This document shows, piece by piece, positions 37,046-45,820 of a DNA stretch of 64,000 nucleotides. The stretch spans positions 1 to 64,000 of the forward strand of contig CAMLNA010000010.1 of assembly GCA_946481025.1 (NCBI GenBank), written 5' to 3'. Source of the DNA: an uncultured Rivibacter sp. Lineage in GTDB: Bacteria > Pseudomonadota > Gammaproteobacteria > Burkholderiales > Burkholderiaceae. Within the stretch, counting starts at the first letter, position 1, and every line of letters starts with the position of its first letter. The notes beneath the pieces were generated by a model. The model was given only the letters and a program-made list of their open reading frames with translations, had not been told where the DNA came from and did no database searches. The translations under genes were made by a program, and so were the position numbers.

Positions 37046-38917
37046 ATGCGCCATGTTGCGTGGCTTGCCGCCAGCGCCCTGCTGACCGGCTGCGTGGTCG
37101 CCCCGCGTGCACCTCACGCACAGCCTCACTACCCGCCCGGCACCAGCCAGCGCGCCCCCGAAGTACGTGAGGTTCCCACCATCGCCGGCCGCCTGTCGGT
37201 GGCGCAGGGCGACGTGCGCATCTGGCGCACCGACGAGGACGGCAGCACCGACTGGGATGACGCCGACGTCAACGACGTGGTGACCACCCATTCGCAGCTG
37301 CGCACCGGCAACGATGGTCGCGCCGAGGTGCGCTTCGGCCCGCATGCGCTGCGCCTGGACGAGCACTCCGAGCTGGTGTTCGAGCAACTCGACGACCACC
37401 ACACCACCGTGCGCCTCGAACGCGGCACGCTCGCCGTGCGCCTGCACAACAACGAGTTCAAGGACACCCTCACCGTGCAAAGCGGCGGTCGCAACGTCGA
37501 GTTGCGCTCGCCGGGGCGCTACCGGCTGGAAGGCAGCGAAGGCGGTCCCATCCGCGTGACCAGTTTCCGCGGCGAAGCCATGGTCTATGCCGGCGGCAAC
37601 TCGTTGTCGCTGCGCGAGGGCCGCTCGCTCGACATCAGCCCCGACGGCGGGCAGCTCAACTACGGCGAAGCCGTGGCCACCGCGTTCGACGAATGGTCGC
37701 TGCGGCGTGACGAACGCCTGCGCGACACCGCCTCCACGCGCTACGTGTCGCCCTACATGACCGGCTACGAGGACCTCGACGCACACGGCGACTGGGTGAG
37801 CGACGCGACCTACGGCACGGTGTGGGTGCCGCGCGTGGTGGTCGCCGGGTGGGCGCCCTACCGTCACGGTCGCTGGCGCTGGGTGTCGCCGTGGGGCTGG
37901 ACCTGGGTGGACGAGGCCCCGTGGGGCTTTGCTCCCTTCCACTACGGTCGCTGGGTCTACGTCGGCACCCGCTGGTGCTGGTGGCCGGGCGCCTATGTGG
38001 CTCGGCCGGTGTACGCCCCGGCGCTGGTCGGCTGGGTCGGCCGCCCGGGCTGGAGCGTCTCGGTCAACGTGGGCTCGCCGGGCTACGTGGGCTGGTACCC
38101 GCTGGCGCCCTGGCATGCCTACCAGCCGCGCTACATCAGCAACGTGCGCTACAACGCCAGCCTCAACCAGGGGATCATCAACCGGCCGCCGGCCGGCGTG
38201 TCCATCAACACCAACATCGAGCGCGGCGGCACGGCCGTGCCGGGCCGCGGCTTCCGCGACCCGATCCGCCGCGGCGGCGCGCCGCTGGACCAGGTGACCC
38301 CGGTGCGTGAGCTGCAGCCGGTGGCCCCTCCGGCCCGCATCGTGCGCAGCACGGGCGAGCAGAGCCCGCCCCGGCCGCAGTTTGACCGCGACATCCGGCT
38401 GCCCGAACGCCAGCACGGCCCGGCAGCCAGCATCGTGCAGCCTCAGCAACCGCCGCAGATCCAGCCGCTGCCGCAACCGCAGCCGCAGCCGCGCGGCAAT
38501 CCGCTCGAGCCGAACCCGGGCCGCGTGCAGCCGCCGCGTGCCATGCCGGTGCCCGATCCGCGAGGCCAGCCAGACGCCGCCGGCTGGCGCAACGGCCGCG
38601 TCTGGCGCGACCGCTCGGAGCCCGAGATGACCATGCCGCGGCCGATGCAACCGCAACCGCAGATGCAGCCCCAGCCGGTGCCGCAACCGCAGATGCCGCC
38701 GCGCGGCAACCCGCTCAACCAGAATCCGCCCCTGCAGGCCCAACCCCCGGCGCGGGTGATGCCCCCACCGCAGATGCAGCCGCAACCCCAGCCTCAGGCC
38801 CGGCCGCCGCAGGTTCAGCATCCGCCGCAGCAGCAAGGTCAGCCCGACAAGGACTTCCGCCAGCGCGGGGATCGCGGCGAACGCGGCGGCGAACGCGGCC
38901 TCGAACTGAGGCGCTGA
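37046..38917 (+). CDS. FecR-domain lipoprotein with W-rich DUF6600-like region and Pro/Gln-rich tail
   Basis: The 623-residue precursor has a lipobox LTGC (MRHVAWLAASALLTGC). A FecR-type beta domain spans roughly residues 45-200. A striking Trp/Tyr-rich segment (about 240-380, with repeated HGRWRW-, HYGRWVY- and WGWTWVDEAPWG-like units) resembles DUF6600, and the C-terminal 200 residues are Pro/Gln/Arg low complexity. The start at 37046 has TGGAGA upstream and gives a proper signal; an ATG at 37013 is less likely. Probably an outer-membrane or periplasmic structural protein; function unknown. Confidence 0.82.
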   Translation: MRHVAWLAASALLTGCVVAPRAPHAQPHYPPGTSQRAPEVREVPTIAGRLSVAQGDVRIWRTDEDGSTDWDDADVNDVVTTHSQLRTGNDGRAEVRFGPHALRLDEHSELVFEQLDDHHTTVRLERGTLAVRLHNNEFKDTLTVQSGGRNVELRSPGRYRLEGSEGGPIRVTSFRGEAMVYAGGNSLSLREGRSLDISPDGGQLNYGEAVATAFDEWSLRRDERLRDTASTRYVSPYMTGYEDLDAHGDWVSDATYGTVWVPRVVVAGWAPYRHGRWRWVSPWGWTWVDEAPWGFAPFHYGRWVYVGTRWCWWPGAYVARPVYAPALVGWVGRPGWSVSVNVGSPGYVGWYPLAPWHAYQPRYISNVRYNASLNQGIINRPPAGVSINTNIERGGTAVPGRGFRDPIRRGGAPLDQVTPVRELQPVAPPARIVRSTGEQSPPRPQFDRDIRLPERQHGPAASIVQPQQPPQIQPLPQPQPQPRGNPLEPNPGRVQPPRAMPVPDPRGQPDAAGWRNGRVWRDRSEPEMTMPRPMQPQPQMQPQPVPQPQMPPRGNPLNQNPPLQAQPPARVMPPPQMQPQPQPQARPPQVQHPPQQQGQPDKDFRQRGDRGERGGERGLELRR

Positions 38918-38935
38918 ACCACCTCCCCGCCCCAG

Positions 38936-38974
38936 GCTCAAAGGCCCGAACGCCGCGTCGGGCCTTTGAGCTTT
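38936..38974 (+). terminator. Rho-independent terminator of the FecR gene
   Basis: A 14-bp perfect stem (GCTCAAAGGCCCGA with TCGGGCCTTTGAGC) with an 8-base loop, then TTT. Confidence 0.85.
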
Positions 38975-39017
38975 CCGGACGTCCGGCTCTCCGCCAACAA
39001 CCAAGCAGGGTCGCGCC

Positions 39018-40154
39018 ATGCCATCAACAGGTGAGTCCACCGTCACACGCCGCACGGCCCTTGCCGCGCTCGGCGCCGCCTCCTTTGCACTGGGCGCCAC
39101 GCCGCCGGCCGGTGCGAAGGTCGCCGCCCTCGCGCGAGGCCTCGACCACCCCTGGGGCATGGCCTTCCTGCCCTCGTTCGAGCGCGACGGGCGCGTGCTG
39201 GTCACCGAACGCCCGGGCCGCATGCGGCTGCTCAACACCCGCAACGGCACGGGCAGCGTGCTCGAAGGCCTGCCGCCGGTGGACGCACGCGGCCAGGGCG
39301 GCCTGCTCGACGTGGTGCTGCATCCGCAATTCGCCGACAACGCCTGGGTCTACTGGAGCTATGCCGAGCCTGATGCCCTGGGCGGCAACAGCACCGCGGT
39401 GGCTCGCGGCCGGCTCGACGGGACCCGGCTGCGCGACGTGCAGGTGATCTTCCGCCAGGCGCCGAAGTTCGCGAGCGCCTACCACTTCGGTTCGCGCCTG
39501 GTGTTCGCCCGCGACGGCCGCCTGTTCGTGACCCTCGGAGACCGCAACGCCCGCCGCGACGACGCCCAGGTGCTGTCCAACCACCACGGCAAGATCGTGC
39601 GCATCGAGGCCGACGGCAGCGTACCGCGCGACAACCCCTTCGCCGGCCGTGCCGACGCACGACCCGAGATCTGGAGCTACGGCCACCGCAACGTCCAGGG
39701 CGCCGCACTGCACCCCGCCACGGGCGAGTTGTGGACGCACGAGTACGGCCCGCAGGGCGGGGACGAGGTCAACGTGGCGGAGGCCGGCAAGAACTACGGC
39801 TGGCCCGTCATCACCTACGGTGCCGAGTACGGCAGCGGCCGCAAGATCGGCGAAGGCACCCACAGGGAGGGCATGGAGCAGCCGCTCACCCACTGGGTGC
39901 CGTCGATCGCCCCCTCGGGCATGGCCTTCGTGACCGGCAACCGCTACGCCGGCTGGCAAGGCAGCCTCGTCGTCGGCGCGCTGCGCGGCCAGTTGCTCGT
40001 GCGCCTGCAACTCGAGGGTCGCAAGGTGGTGCGACAGGAGCGCCTGCTCACCGGCCTGGGCGAGCGCATCCGCGACGTGCGGCAAGGTCCCGACGGATGG
40101 CTCTACCTGTTGACCGACAGCGACGAAGGGCGGCTGTTGCGCCTGGATACCTGA
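39018..40154 (+). CDS. PQQ-dependent soluble sugar dehydrogenase (Asd/YliI-like), copy 1
   Basis: A 378-residue six-bladed propeller enzyme. The N-terminus TRRTALAALGAASFALG looks like a short twin-arginine signal. Family motifs are LDHPWGMAFLP, YHFGSRLVFARDGRLFVTLG (with the putative catalytic His), IWSYGHRNVQGAALHPATGE and HEYGPQGGDEVN. Such enzymes oxidise aldoses in the periplasm using PQQ and calcium. A terminator upstream and a 110-base spacer downstream suggest a single-gene unit. Confidence 0.9.
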   Translation: MPSTGESTVTRRTALAALGAASFALGATPPAGAKVAALARGLDHPWGMAFLPSFERDGRVLVTERPGRMRLLNTRNGTGSVLEGLPPVDARGQGGLLDVVLHPQFADNAWVYWSYAEPDALGGNSTAVARGRLDGTRLRDVQVIFRQAPKFASAYHFGSRLVFARDGRLFVTLGDRNARRDDAQVLSNHHGKIVRIEADGSVPRDNPFAGRADARPEIWSYGHRNVQGAALHPATGELWTHEYGPQGGDEVNVAEAGKNYGWPVITYGAEYGSGRKIGEGTHREGMEQPLTHWVPSIAPSGMAFVTGNRYAGWQGSLVVGALRGQLLVRLQLEGRKVVRQERLLTGLGERIRDVRQGPDGWLYLLTDSDEGRLLRLDT

Positions 40155-40272
40155 AGGTTGCAATGAGTTGCTGACCTCACACGGTCTGTCATCACCGGGT
40201 GAACATCGAAACGCCTAGAGTCCTGTAACAGCGGGGCCGGGGCAAACACGATGTGATGACACGGTGAAGTCC

Positions 40273-41493
40273 ATGAACGACAACGACATGCCTCACACGG
40301 CTCTGGCGCAGCGTCGCGCCAGCCTGCAGCGTCTGTTCGGCTTGTGGCTGGCCACGAGCAGCGTGCTGGCCGCCTGCGGAGGCGGCGGAGACGACAGCCC
40401 CGCGCCCACGCCGCCCTCACCCAACCCGCCACCGCCGCCCGCCGGTCCGCCCAAGGCCACCACGCTCTATGGCGGCCTCTCGAGCCCGTGGGGCATGGCG
40501 TTCCTGCCCGACGGCCGCATGCTCGTCACCCAGAAGGCCGGCAGCATGGTGATCCTGAGCGCCGACGGCGCCAGCCAGTCGGCCACGGTGAGCGGCGTGC
40601 CGGCCGTCGTGTCGGCCGGCCAGGGCGGCCTGCTCGACGTGGCGCTCGACCCCGACTTCGCCGCCAACCAGCTCGTCTACATCACCTACTCGGAAGCCGG
40701 CACCGGCACCGACGTGGACAAGGCCGGCACCGCCGTGGCGCGGGCGCGCCTGGTCAACAACGAGCTGCAGAACCTGGAGCGCATCTTCCAGCAGCTGCCC
40801 AAGGTACAAGGCGACGGCCACTTCGGCAGCCGCCTCGCTTTCCGCGGCGACGGCACCTTGTTCGTCACCCTCGGCGAGCGCCAGCTGGGCGCTCCCGCCG
40901 TCGACCTCACCGGCCACCTCGGCAAGGTGGTGCGCATCAACCGCGACGGCACGGTGCCCGCGGGCAACCCCAACCTGGGCACGCAGGCGCGGCCGGAGAT
41001 CTGGAGCTACGGCCACCGCAACCCGCAGGGCGCGGCCATCCACCCCACGACCGGCGAGCTGTGGGTCAACGAACACGGCCCGCAAGGCGGCGACGAGCTC
41101 AACCGGGTGCAGCCCGGCCTCAACTACGGCTGGCCGCTGCGCAGCTATGGCTGCAACTACGGTGACCCGGTGGGCACGGCCTGCGCCATCGGCGGCGGCA
41201 CCCATGCGCCGCAGTTCGCCGAGCCGGTGTCGTACTGGGTTCCCACGTCCATTGCCCCGGCCGGGCTCATCTTCTACACCGGCGACAAGTTCCCCGAATG
41301 GCAGGGCAATGCGATGTTCGGCGCCCTGGCCGGCACCGCGCTGTGGCGCGTGGCGCTCAACGGCAACGCGGAAGCCTCGCGAGAGGAACTGTTCGCCAGC
41401 CTGGGTGAACGCATCCGCTGCGTGAAGCAGGGCCCCGACGGCTGGATCTACCTGCTCACCGACAGCGGCAAGCTGATCCGCATCGACCGTTGA
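40273..41493 (+). CDS. PQQ-dependent sugar dehydrogenase, lipoprotein copy 2
   Basis: A paralogue of the preceding gene with about 406 residues. The signal ends in a lipobox (LAACGGGGDD), so this copy is membrane-anchored, followed by a Pro-rich linker and the propeller with HFGSRLAFRGDGTLFVTLGE and EIWSYGHRNPQGAAIHPTTG. An extra Cys-containing loop (YGCNYGDPVGTACAIGGG) near residue 300 is absent from copy 1 and may form a disulphide. Start: ATG at 40273, with an in-frame GTG at 40264 as alternative. Confidence 0.87.
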   Translation: MNDNDMPHTALAQRRASLQRLFGLWLATSSVLAACGGGGDDSPAPTPPSPNPPPPPAGPPKATTLYGGLSSPWGMAFLPDGRMLVTQKAGSMVILSADGASQSATVSGVPAVVSAGQGGLLDVALDPDFAANQLVYITYSEAGTGTDVDKAGTAVARARLVNNELQNLERIFQQLPKVQGDGHFGSRLAFRGDGTLFVTLGERQLGAPAVDLTGHLGKVVRINRDGTVPAGNPNLGTQARPEIWSYGHRNPQGAAIHPTTGELWVNEHGPQGGDELNRVQPGLNYGWPLRSYGCNYGDPVGTACAIGGGTHAPQFAEPVSYWVPTSIAPAGLIFYTGDKFPEWQGNAMFGALAGTALWRVALNGNAEASREELFASLGERIRCVKQGPDGWIYLLTDSGKLIRIDR

Positions 41494-41501
41494 GCCCCTA
41501 C

Positions 41502-41521
41502 GGCCCCTGCATGCAGGGGCC
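41502..41521. repeat. Perfect 20-bp palindrome
   Basis: GGCCCCTGCATGCAGGGGCC is fully symmetric. It lies nine bases after the sugar dehydrogenase stop and six bases before the TAGAAT box of the next gene. It could be a compact terminator or an operator. Confidence 0.6.
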
Positions 41522-41527
41522 GGCTCC

Positions 41528-41533
41528 TAGAAT
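41528..41533 (+). promoter_or_regulatory. Candidate -10 box giving a leaderless transcript
   Basis: TAGAAT ends six bases before the GTG start at 41540, leaving no room for a Shine-Dalgarno sequence. Confidence 0.45.
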
Positions 41534-41539
41534 GCACGG

Positions 41540-42427
41540 GTGAACGCCCCCGCCCTTTCCGCGCAGCCGCTCAACCCCCTCAACGCCGACCTTCACTGCC
41601 ACTCGAACGTGTCGGATGGCACGCTGAGTCCGCAGCAGGTGGCCGCGCGGGCCGCGGCCAACGGCGTGCAGCTGTGGGCGCTGACCGACCACGACGAGAT
41701 CGGCGGCCAGCATGCCGCGCGTGAAGCGGCGCTGGCGCTGGGCATGAGCTACCTGAGCGGGGTGGAGATTTCGGTCACCTTCGCCGGCGAGACGGTGCAT
41801 ATCGTCGGCCTGGGCATCGACATCGACGACCCGCAGCTCGCCGCCGGCCTCGACGCAACGCGCGGCGGACGCGAGCGCCGGGCGCGCGAAATGGCCGAAA
41901 GCCTTGCCAGGGCCGGTATTCCCGGCACCTACGAAGGCGCCCTCAAGTACGTGGGCAACCCCGACCTCATCTCGCGCACCCATTTCGCGCGCTACCTCGT
42001 GGAGGCCGGCGTCTGCGACTCGACGCCCGAGGTGTTCAGGCGCTACCTCACCGAAGGCAAGCCCGGTTTCGTGCCGCACCGCTGGGCCAGCCTGGGCGAC
42101 GCGGTGCGCTGGATCACGCAGTCGGGCGGCCTGGCGGTGGTGGCGCACCCGGGGCGCTACAAGTTCACGCCCACCGAGGAATACGCGCTCTTCACCGAGT
42201 TCAAGGCCCACGGCGGCCGCGGCGTCGAGGTGGTGACCGGCAGCCACAGCAGCGCCGATGCCGCGAAGTACACCGCCACCGCGCTCGAATTCGACCTCCT
42301 GGCCTCGCGCGGCTCCGACTTCCACGCGCCGGCGGAAAGCCGCATCGACCTCGGCGCGCTGCCGCCGCTGCCGGCCCAGCTCAGCCCGGTCTGGGAAGCG
42401 CTCGAAGAGCGCATCGCGCGGCCGTGA
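41540..42427 (+). CDS. PHP-domain phosphoesterase, YciV/RNase AM-like
   Basis: The 295-residue PHP protein has DLHCHSNVSDGTLSP near residue 18, LTDHDEIGGQHAAR near 50, a VVAHPGRY segment near 200 and a final GSDFHAP. These motifs match 3',5'-nucleotide bisphosphate phosphatase / 5'-3' exoribonuclease AM (E. coli YciV), a trinuclear Mn enzyme that recycles pAp and trims rRNA 5' ends. It starts at GTG 41540. It is likely in one operon with the transporter that follows (GTGA overlap). Confidence 0.9.
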   Translation: MNAPALSAQPLNPLNADLHCHSNVSDGTLSPQQVAARAAANGVQLWALTDHDEIGGQHAAREAALALGMSYLSGVEISVTFAGETVHIVGLGIDIDDPQLAAGLDATRGGRERRAREMAESLARAGIPGTYEGALKYVGNPDLISRTHFARYLVEAGVCDSTPEVFRRYLTEGKPGFVPHRWASLGDAVRWITQSGGLAVVAHPGRYKFTPTEEYALFTEFKAHGGRGVEVVTGSHSSADAAKYTATALEFDLLASRGSDFHAPAESRIDLGALPPLPAQLSPVWEALEERIARP

Positions 42428-43407
42428 GCGCCGCTGCGCGGGGTGCCGCCATGCATCCGGGCTGGCGGCGCTCGCGGCCGGCACTGGGCATCGCCCTGAT
42501 CCTCGTGATGGCGTTGTGCTTCGCCACGCTGGACACCAGCGTCAAGTACGTCGGCGCCTTCCTGCCGGTGCTGGTGATCCTGTGGTCCCGCTATGCCTTC
42601 CAGGCGCTGGTGATGGGCGTGTGGCTCGCATGGAAGCGGCTTCGCAGCGGCGAGCACCTGTTCCGTGCCGCCCACCCGAAGTTCCAGGCGGTGCGCGGCG
42701 CCTTGCTGCTGTCGACCAGCTCCCTGTCGTTCTACGGGCTGCAGCTCATGCCGGTGGCCGAGTTCACCGCGGTGGCGATGCTCACGCCGGTGGTGGTGAC
42801 GCTGCTGGCCGCGGCGGTGATGCGCGAGCATGTGTCGTTGCCCCGCTGGGCGCTGGTGCTGGGCGGCTTCGGCGGCGCACTGATCATCATCCGCCCGGGC
42901 AGCGGCCTGTTCGGCTGGGCCGCGGCGTTTCCGCTCGCACTGGCCTGCGCCTATGGCGTGTTCCAGGTGCTCACCAGCCGGCTCGCGTCGCTCGAGCATC
43001 CGCTCACCACGCACTTCTACACCGGACTCGTGGGCACGGTCGCGCTGTCCCTCGCGCTGTGGCTGAGCCCGGTGGACATCGTGCCGCCGCTGCGGCAGGC
43101 CAGCGGCCTGCAGTGGGGGCTGCTGGTGCTCATCGGCGCCATGGGCACGGCCGGGCACCTGTTCCTCATCCTCGCGCTGGGCGTGGCACCGATGTCGGTG
43201 CTGATGCCGTTCACCTATGCACAGATCGCCTGCGCCATGGGCGTGAGCTGGCTGGTGTTCCGCCACGTGCCCGACGGCTTCGCGCTGCTGGGCATGCTCG
43301 TCATTGCCGCGTGCGGCGCCGCCTCGGTGTGGCTCAACGTGCGCGAAGCGGCAGCCCGGCGCGCGCCCGACTCGGTGGTGGCCGCCGACGCGTCGGTGGG
43401 TGACTAG
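42424..43407 (+). CDS. DMT-family (EamA) transporter
   Basis: A 327-residue ten-helix EamA protein starting at a GTG that overlaps the previous stop; an in-frame ATG at 42451 would remove nine residues and is a fair alternative. The motif SFYGLQLMPVAEFTAVAMLTPV in the first repeat is typical of the family. Substrate unknown. Confidence 0.87.
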   Translation: MSAAARGAAMHPGWRRSRPALGIALILVMALCFATLDTSVKYVGAFLPVLVILWSRYAFQALVMGVWLAWKRLRSGEHLFRAAHPKFQAVRGALLLSTSSLSFYGLQLMPVAEFTAVAMLTPVVVTLLAAAVMREHVSLPRWALVLGGFGGALIIIRPGSGLFGWAAAFPLALACAYGVFQVLTSRLASLEHPLTTHFYTGLVGTVALSLALWLSPVDIVPPLRQASGLQWGLLVLIGAMGTAGHLFLILALGVAPMSVLMPFTYAQIACAMGVSWLVFRHVPDGFALLGMLVIAACGAASVWLNVREAAARRAPDSVVAADASVGD

Positions 43408-43616
43408 GGCCGTGACCAAAGTCGCCGCGCCCGCCAAGGGTCGTTGCATTCCTGGCGCAACGGGCGCCGAATCCGGGTATCCCGTTTGCTGGCAGTTGGA
43501 ATGCCATGTTCAACCCGAGCCTCGCTCCCGCCGCCCCCCCCGCGCCGGCCATGCCGCTGCCCGCAGGGGTGGAGGCCGGGTTCGGCTTGCCCAAGTGGCG
43601 CCGCAAGCGCCGCGGC

Positions 43617-43622
43617 GAGAAT
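43617..43622 (+). promoter_or_regulatory. Candidate -10 box just before the YciO gene
   Basis: GAGAAT ends six bases before the ATG at 43629, the same spacing as at 41528 and 52213. A weak match to the consensus. Confidence 0.3.
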
Positions 43623-43628
43623 GCTTCG

Positions 43629-44264
43629 ATGGCTCAGTTCTTCGAAGTCCACCCCGACAACCCGCAGGGCCGGCTGCTGAAGCAGGCTGCGCAGATCCTG
43701 CACGGCGGCGGCGTCGTCGCCATTCCCACCGATTCGAACTACGCGCTGGTGTGCCACCTCGACGACAAGTCGGCGGCCGAGCGGCTGCGCCAGTTGCGCC
43801 AGGTCGACGAGAAGCACCACCTCACCCTGCTGTGCCGCGACCTGTCCGAACTGGCCAGCTACGCGCGGGTGGACAACCGGCAGTACCGCTTGCTGAAGCA
43901 CGCCACGCCGGGGCCCTACACCTTCATCCTCGAGGCCACCAAGGAGGTGCCCCGCCGGGTGTCGCATCCGTCGCGCCGCACCATCGGCCTGCGCGTGCCC
44001 GACCACCGCGTCACGCAGGAGCTGCTCGCGCTGTTCGGCCAGCCGCTGCTGGCCACCACGCTGATCGGCCCGGGCGAGGAAGAGCCGATGAACGACCCGG
44101 TCGAGATCCGGGCGCGGTTCGAGAAGCAGATCCAGGCCGTGGTGGACGCCGGCGCCTGCCCGATGGAGCCCACCACCGTGGTGGATCTCACGCACGACGA
44201 GCCGGTGCTCGTACGCGTGGGCCTGGGGGATCCTGCGACACTCGGGATCGGCTCCACTGAATGA
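43629..44264 (+). CDS. Sua5/YciO/YrdC family protein (L-threonylcarbamoyladenylate synthase-like)
   Basis: The 211-residue protein begins MAQFFEVHPDNPQGRLLKQA and has the fold landmarks VVAIPTDSNYALVCHLDDKSA and KHATPGPYTFILEATK, with SHPSRRTIGLRVPDH. This is the YciO branch; the related TsaC makes the threonylcarbamoyl-AMP for tRNA t6A. Whether YciO proteins do so in vivo is unsettled. The frame is open back to 43506, but homologues start at MAQFF. It overlaps the thioesterase start by four bases. Confidence 0.88.
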   Translation: MAQFFEVHPDNPQGRLLKQAAQILHGGGVVAIPTDSNYALVCHLDDKSAAERLRQLRQVDEKHHLTLLCRDLSELASYARVDNRQYRLLKHATPGPYTFILEATKEVPRRVSHPSRRTIGLRVPDHRVTQELLALFGQPLLATTLIGPGEEEPMNDPVEIRARFEKQIQAVVDAGACPMEPTTVVDLTHDEPVLVRVGLGDPATLGIGSTE

Positions 44265-44728
44265 CCCGCCCGATGTCCAGCACCAACAACAACGCCTCGA
44301 TCACCCTGCGCTTCCTTGCCGAACCCAGCACCGTCAACTTCGGCGGCAAGGTGCACGGCGGCACCGTCATGAAGTGGATCGACGAAGCCGGCTATGCCTG
44401 CGCCACCAGCTGGGCCAAGCGCTATTGCGTCACGGTGTACGTGGGCGGCATCCGCTTCCACCGGCCCATCATGATCGGCGACCTGGTCGAGGTGGAAGCC
44501 AGGCTCGTGTGCACCGGAAGCACCAGCATGAACATCGCCGTCGAAGTGCGCTCCGGCGACATGAAGGGCGGCGGGCTGCACACCACCACCGAATGCCTCA
44601 TCGTCTTCGTGTCGGTCGACTCGCACGGCCGGCCGCTGCCGGTGGAGGCCTTCACGCCCGGCACGCCCGAGGCCCAGGCGCTGGCCGAGAAGGTGAAGGC
44701 GCAGCTGGCCGCTTCGCGCGGCAGCTGA
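44261..44728 (+). CDS. Acyl-CoA thioesterase (YciA-like hotdog fold)
   Basis: A 155-residue single hotdog domain with NFGGKVHGGTVMKWIDEAGYA near residue 30 (the helix bearing the catalytic Asp) and VYVGGIRFHRPIMIGDLVEVEAR. YciA-type enzymes hydrolyse a wide range of acyl-CoAs. The ATG at 44261 overlaps the previous stop; MSSTNNN a few codons on is an alternative start. Confidence 0.9.
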   Translation: MTRPMSSTNNNASITLRFLAEPSTVNFGGKVHGGTVMKWIDEAGYACATSWAKRYCVTVYVGGIRFHRPIMIGDLVEVEARLVCTGSTSMNIAVEVRSGDMKGGGLHTTTECLIVFVSVDSHGRPLPVEAFTPGTPEAQALAEKVKAQLAASRGS

Positions 44729-44749
44729 AGCGCGGGGCGGCCAGAGCGG

Positions 44750-45109
44750 TCAGACGGCCGCCGTCGCCACCACTTCGATCTTCCAGTCCGGCTTGCCGAG
44801 CCGGGCCTGCACGGTGGCCCGCGGCGGCGTGTGGCCGGGGGCCACCCAGGCGTCCCACACGGCATTCATGCCTTCGAAGTCCGCCAGGTCGGCCAGGAAG
44901 ATCTGCACCATCAGCAGCCGGGTCTTGTCGGTGCCGGCACGCGCCAGCAGCGCGTCGACGCAGGCCAGCACCTGGGCCGTCTGGCCCCGGATGTCCTGCG
45001 TGGCGTCCTCGGGCACCTGCCCGGCGAGGTAGGCCACGCCGTTGTGCACCGCCATCTCCGAAAGCCTCGCGCCGACGTCGAAGCGTTGCACGGTGGCACT
45101 CTTGCTCAT
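44750..45109 (-). CDS. RidA family protein
   Basis: A 119-residue YjgF/YER057c/UK114 protein with LAGQVPEDATQDIRGQTAQVL, a MVQIFLADLADFEGMNAVWD middle and PPRATVQARLGKPDWKIEV, including the conserved Arg and Glu. RidA-type enzymes deaminate reactive enamine/imine intermediates; this may be one of the Rid1-7 subgroups. It overlaps the plsY stop by one base (TGATG). Confidence 0.92.
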   Translation of the reverse strand: MSKSATVQRFDVGARLSEMAVHNGVAYLAGQVPEDATQDIRGQTAQVLACVDALLARAGTDKTRLLMVQIFLADLADFEGMNAVWDAWVAPGHTPPRATVQARLGKPDWKIEVVATAAV

Positions 45110-45768
45110 CACTTGGCTCCCTTGGCCTTGGTGTCGGACGCGGCAGTGGCGCCATGCGCCTTCTGCCCCAGCTTGCTTTCGGTGCCGGCCAGCAGCTTCT
45201 GGATGTTGGCCGCATGGCGCCAGATGAGCAGCAGGCTCATCACGACGATGGCCGCGGCCAGCGGGCCCGCACCCCAGATCAGCAGCTGGTAGAACGGCGC
45301 CAAGGCGGCCGCCGCCAGGGCGGCGAGCGAGGAATAGCGGAAAAAGAACGCGACGATGATCCAGGTGGCCAGCGTCGCGACGCCCAGCCACGGGTTGAAG
45401 GCGAGCAGCACGCCGGCCGCGGTGGCCACGCCCTTGCCGCCTTGGAACCTGAAGAACACCGGCCACAGGTGCCCCAGGAAGGCCGCCAGGCCGACCAGCG
45501 CCACGGTACCTTCGCCCAGCCCGAAACGCGCCCCGTAGAACTGCACCAGCAGCACCGGCACGACGCCCTTCAATGCGTCGAACACCAGCGTCAGGATGGC
45601 TGCCTTCTTGTTGCCCGAGCGCAGCACGTTGGTGGCGCCGGGGTTCTTGGAGCCGTAGCTGCGCGGGTCGGCCAGGCCGAACACGCGACTCACGATGACG
45701 GCAAACGACAGCGAGCCGATCAGGTAGGCGGCCAGCGCCGCCAGCAGGGAAAGCAGGGTTTCGTTCAT
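45109..45768 (-). CDS. plsY: Acyl-phosphate:glycerol-3-phosphate acyltransferase PlsY
   Basis: A 219-residue membrane enzyme with about five helices and the PlsY motifs [35 protein letters not shown] and a third one near residue 190. It makes lysophosphatidate, the first membrane phospholipid precursor. The C-terminal 25 residues are a Lys/Ala-rich cytoplasmic tail. It is followed directly by ridA. Confidence 0.95.
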   Translation of the reverse strand: MNETLLSLLAALAAYLIGSLSFAVIVSRVFGLADPRSYGSKNPGATNVLRSGNKKAAILTLVFDALKGVVPVLLVQFYGARFGLGEGTVALVGLAAFLGHLWPVFFRFQGGKGVATAAGVLLAFNPWLGVATLATWIIVAFFFRYSSLAALAAAALAPFYQLLIWGAGPLAAAIVVMSLLLIWRHAANIQKLLAGTESKLGQKAHGATAASDTKAKGAK

Positions 45769-45820
45769 GGGCGCGATCGCGAAGAAGGCGCGGCAGTTTA
45801 CTGCCGGCTCCCCGGTCCCC

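Noticed and set aside
35201..39340. 1379-codon open frame on the minus strand, antisense to recJ and the FecR gene
   Set aside because: Composition is His/Arg/Gly/Ala-rich without any domain, and the plus strand carries clearly recognisable genes. It is an artefact of G+C-rich codon positions.
43506..43628. Extended N-terminus for the YciO gene
   Set aside because: The extra residues are Pro/Ala/Arg-rich and unlike the family; the alignment of known N-termini begins at MAQFF.
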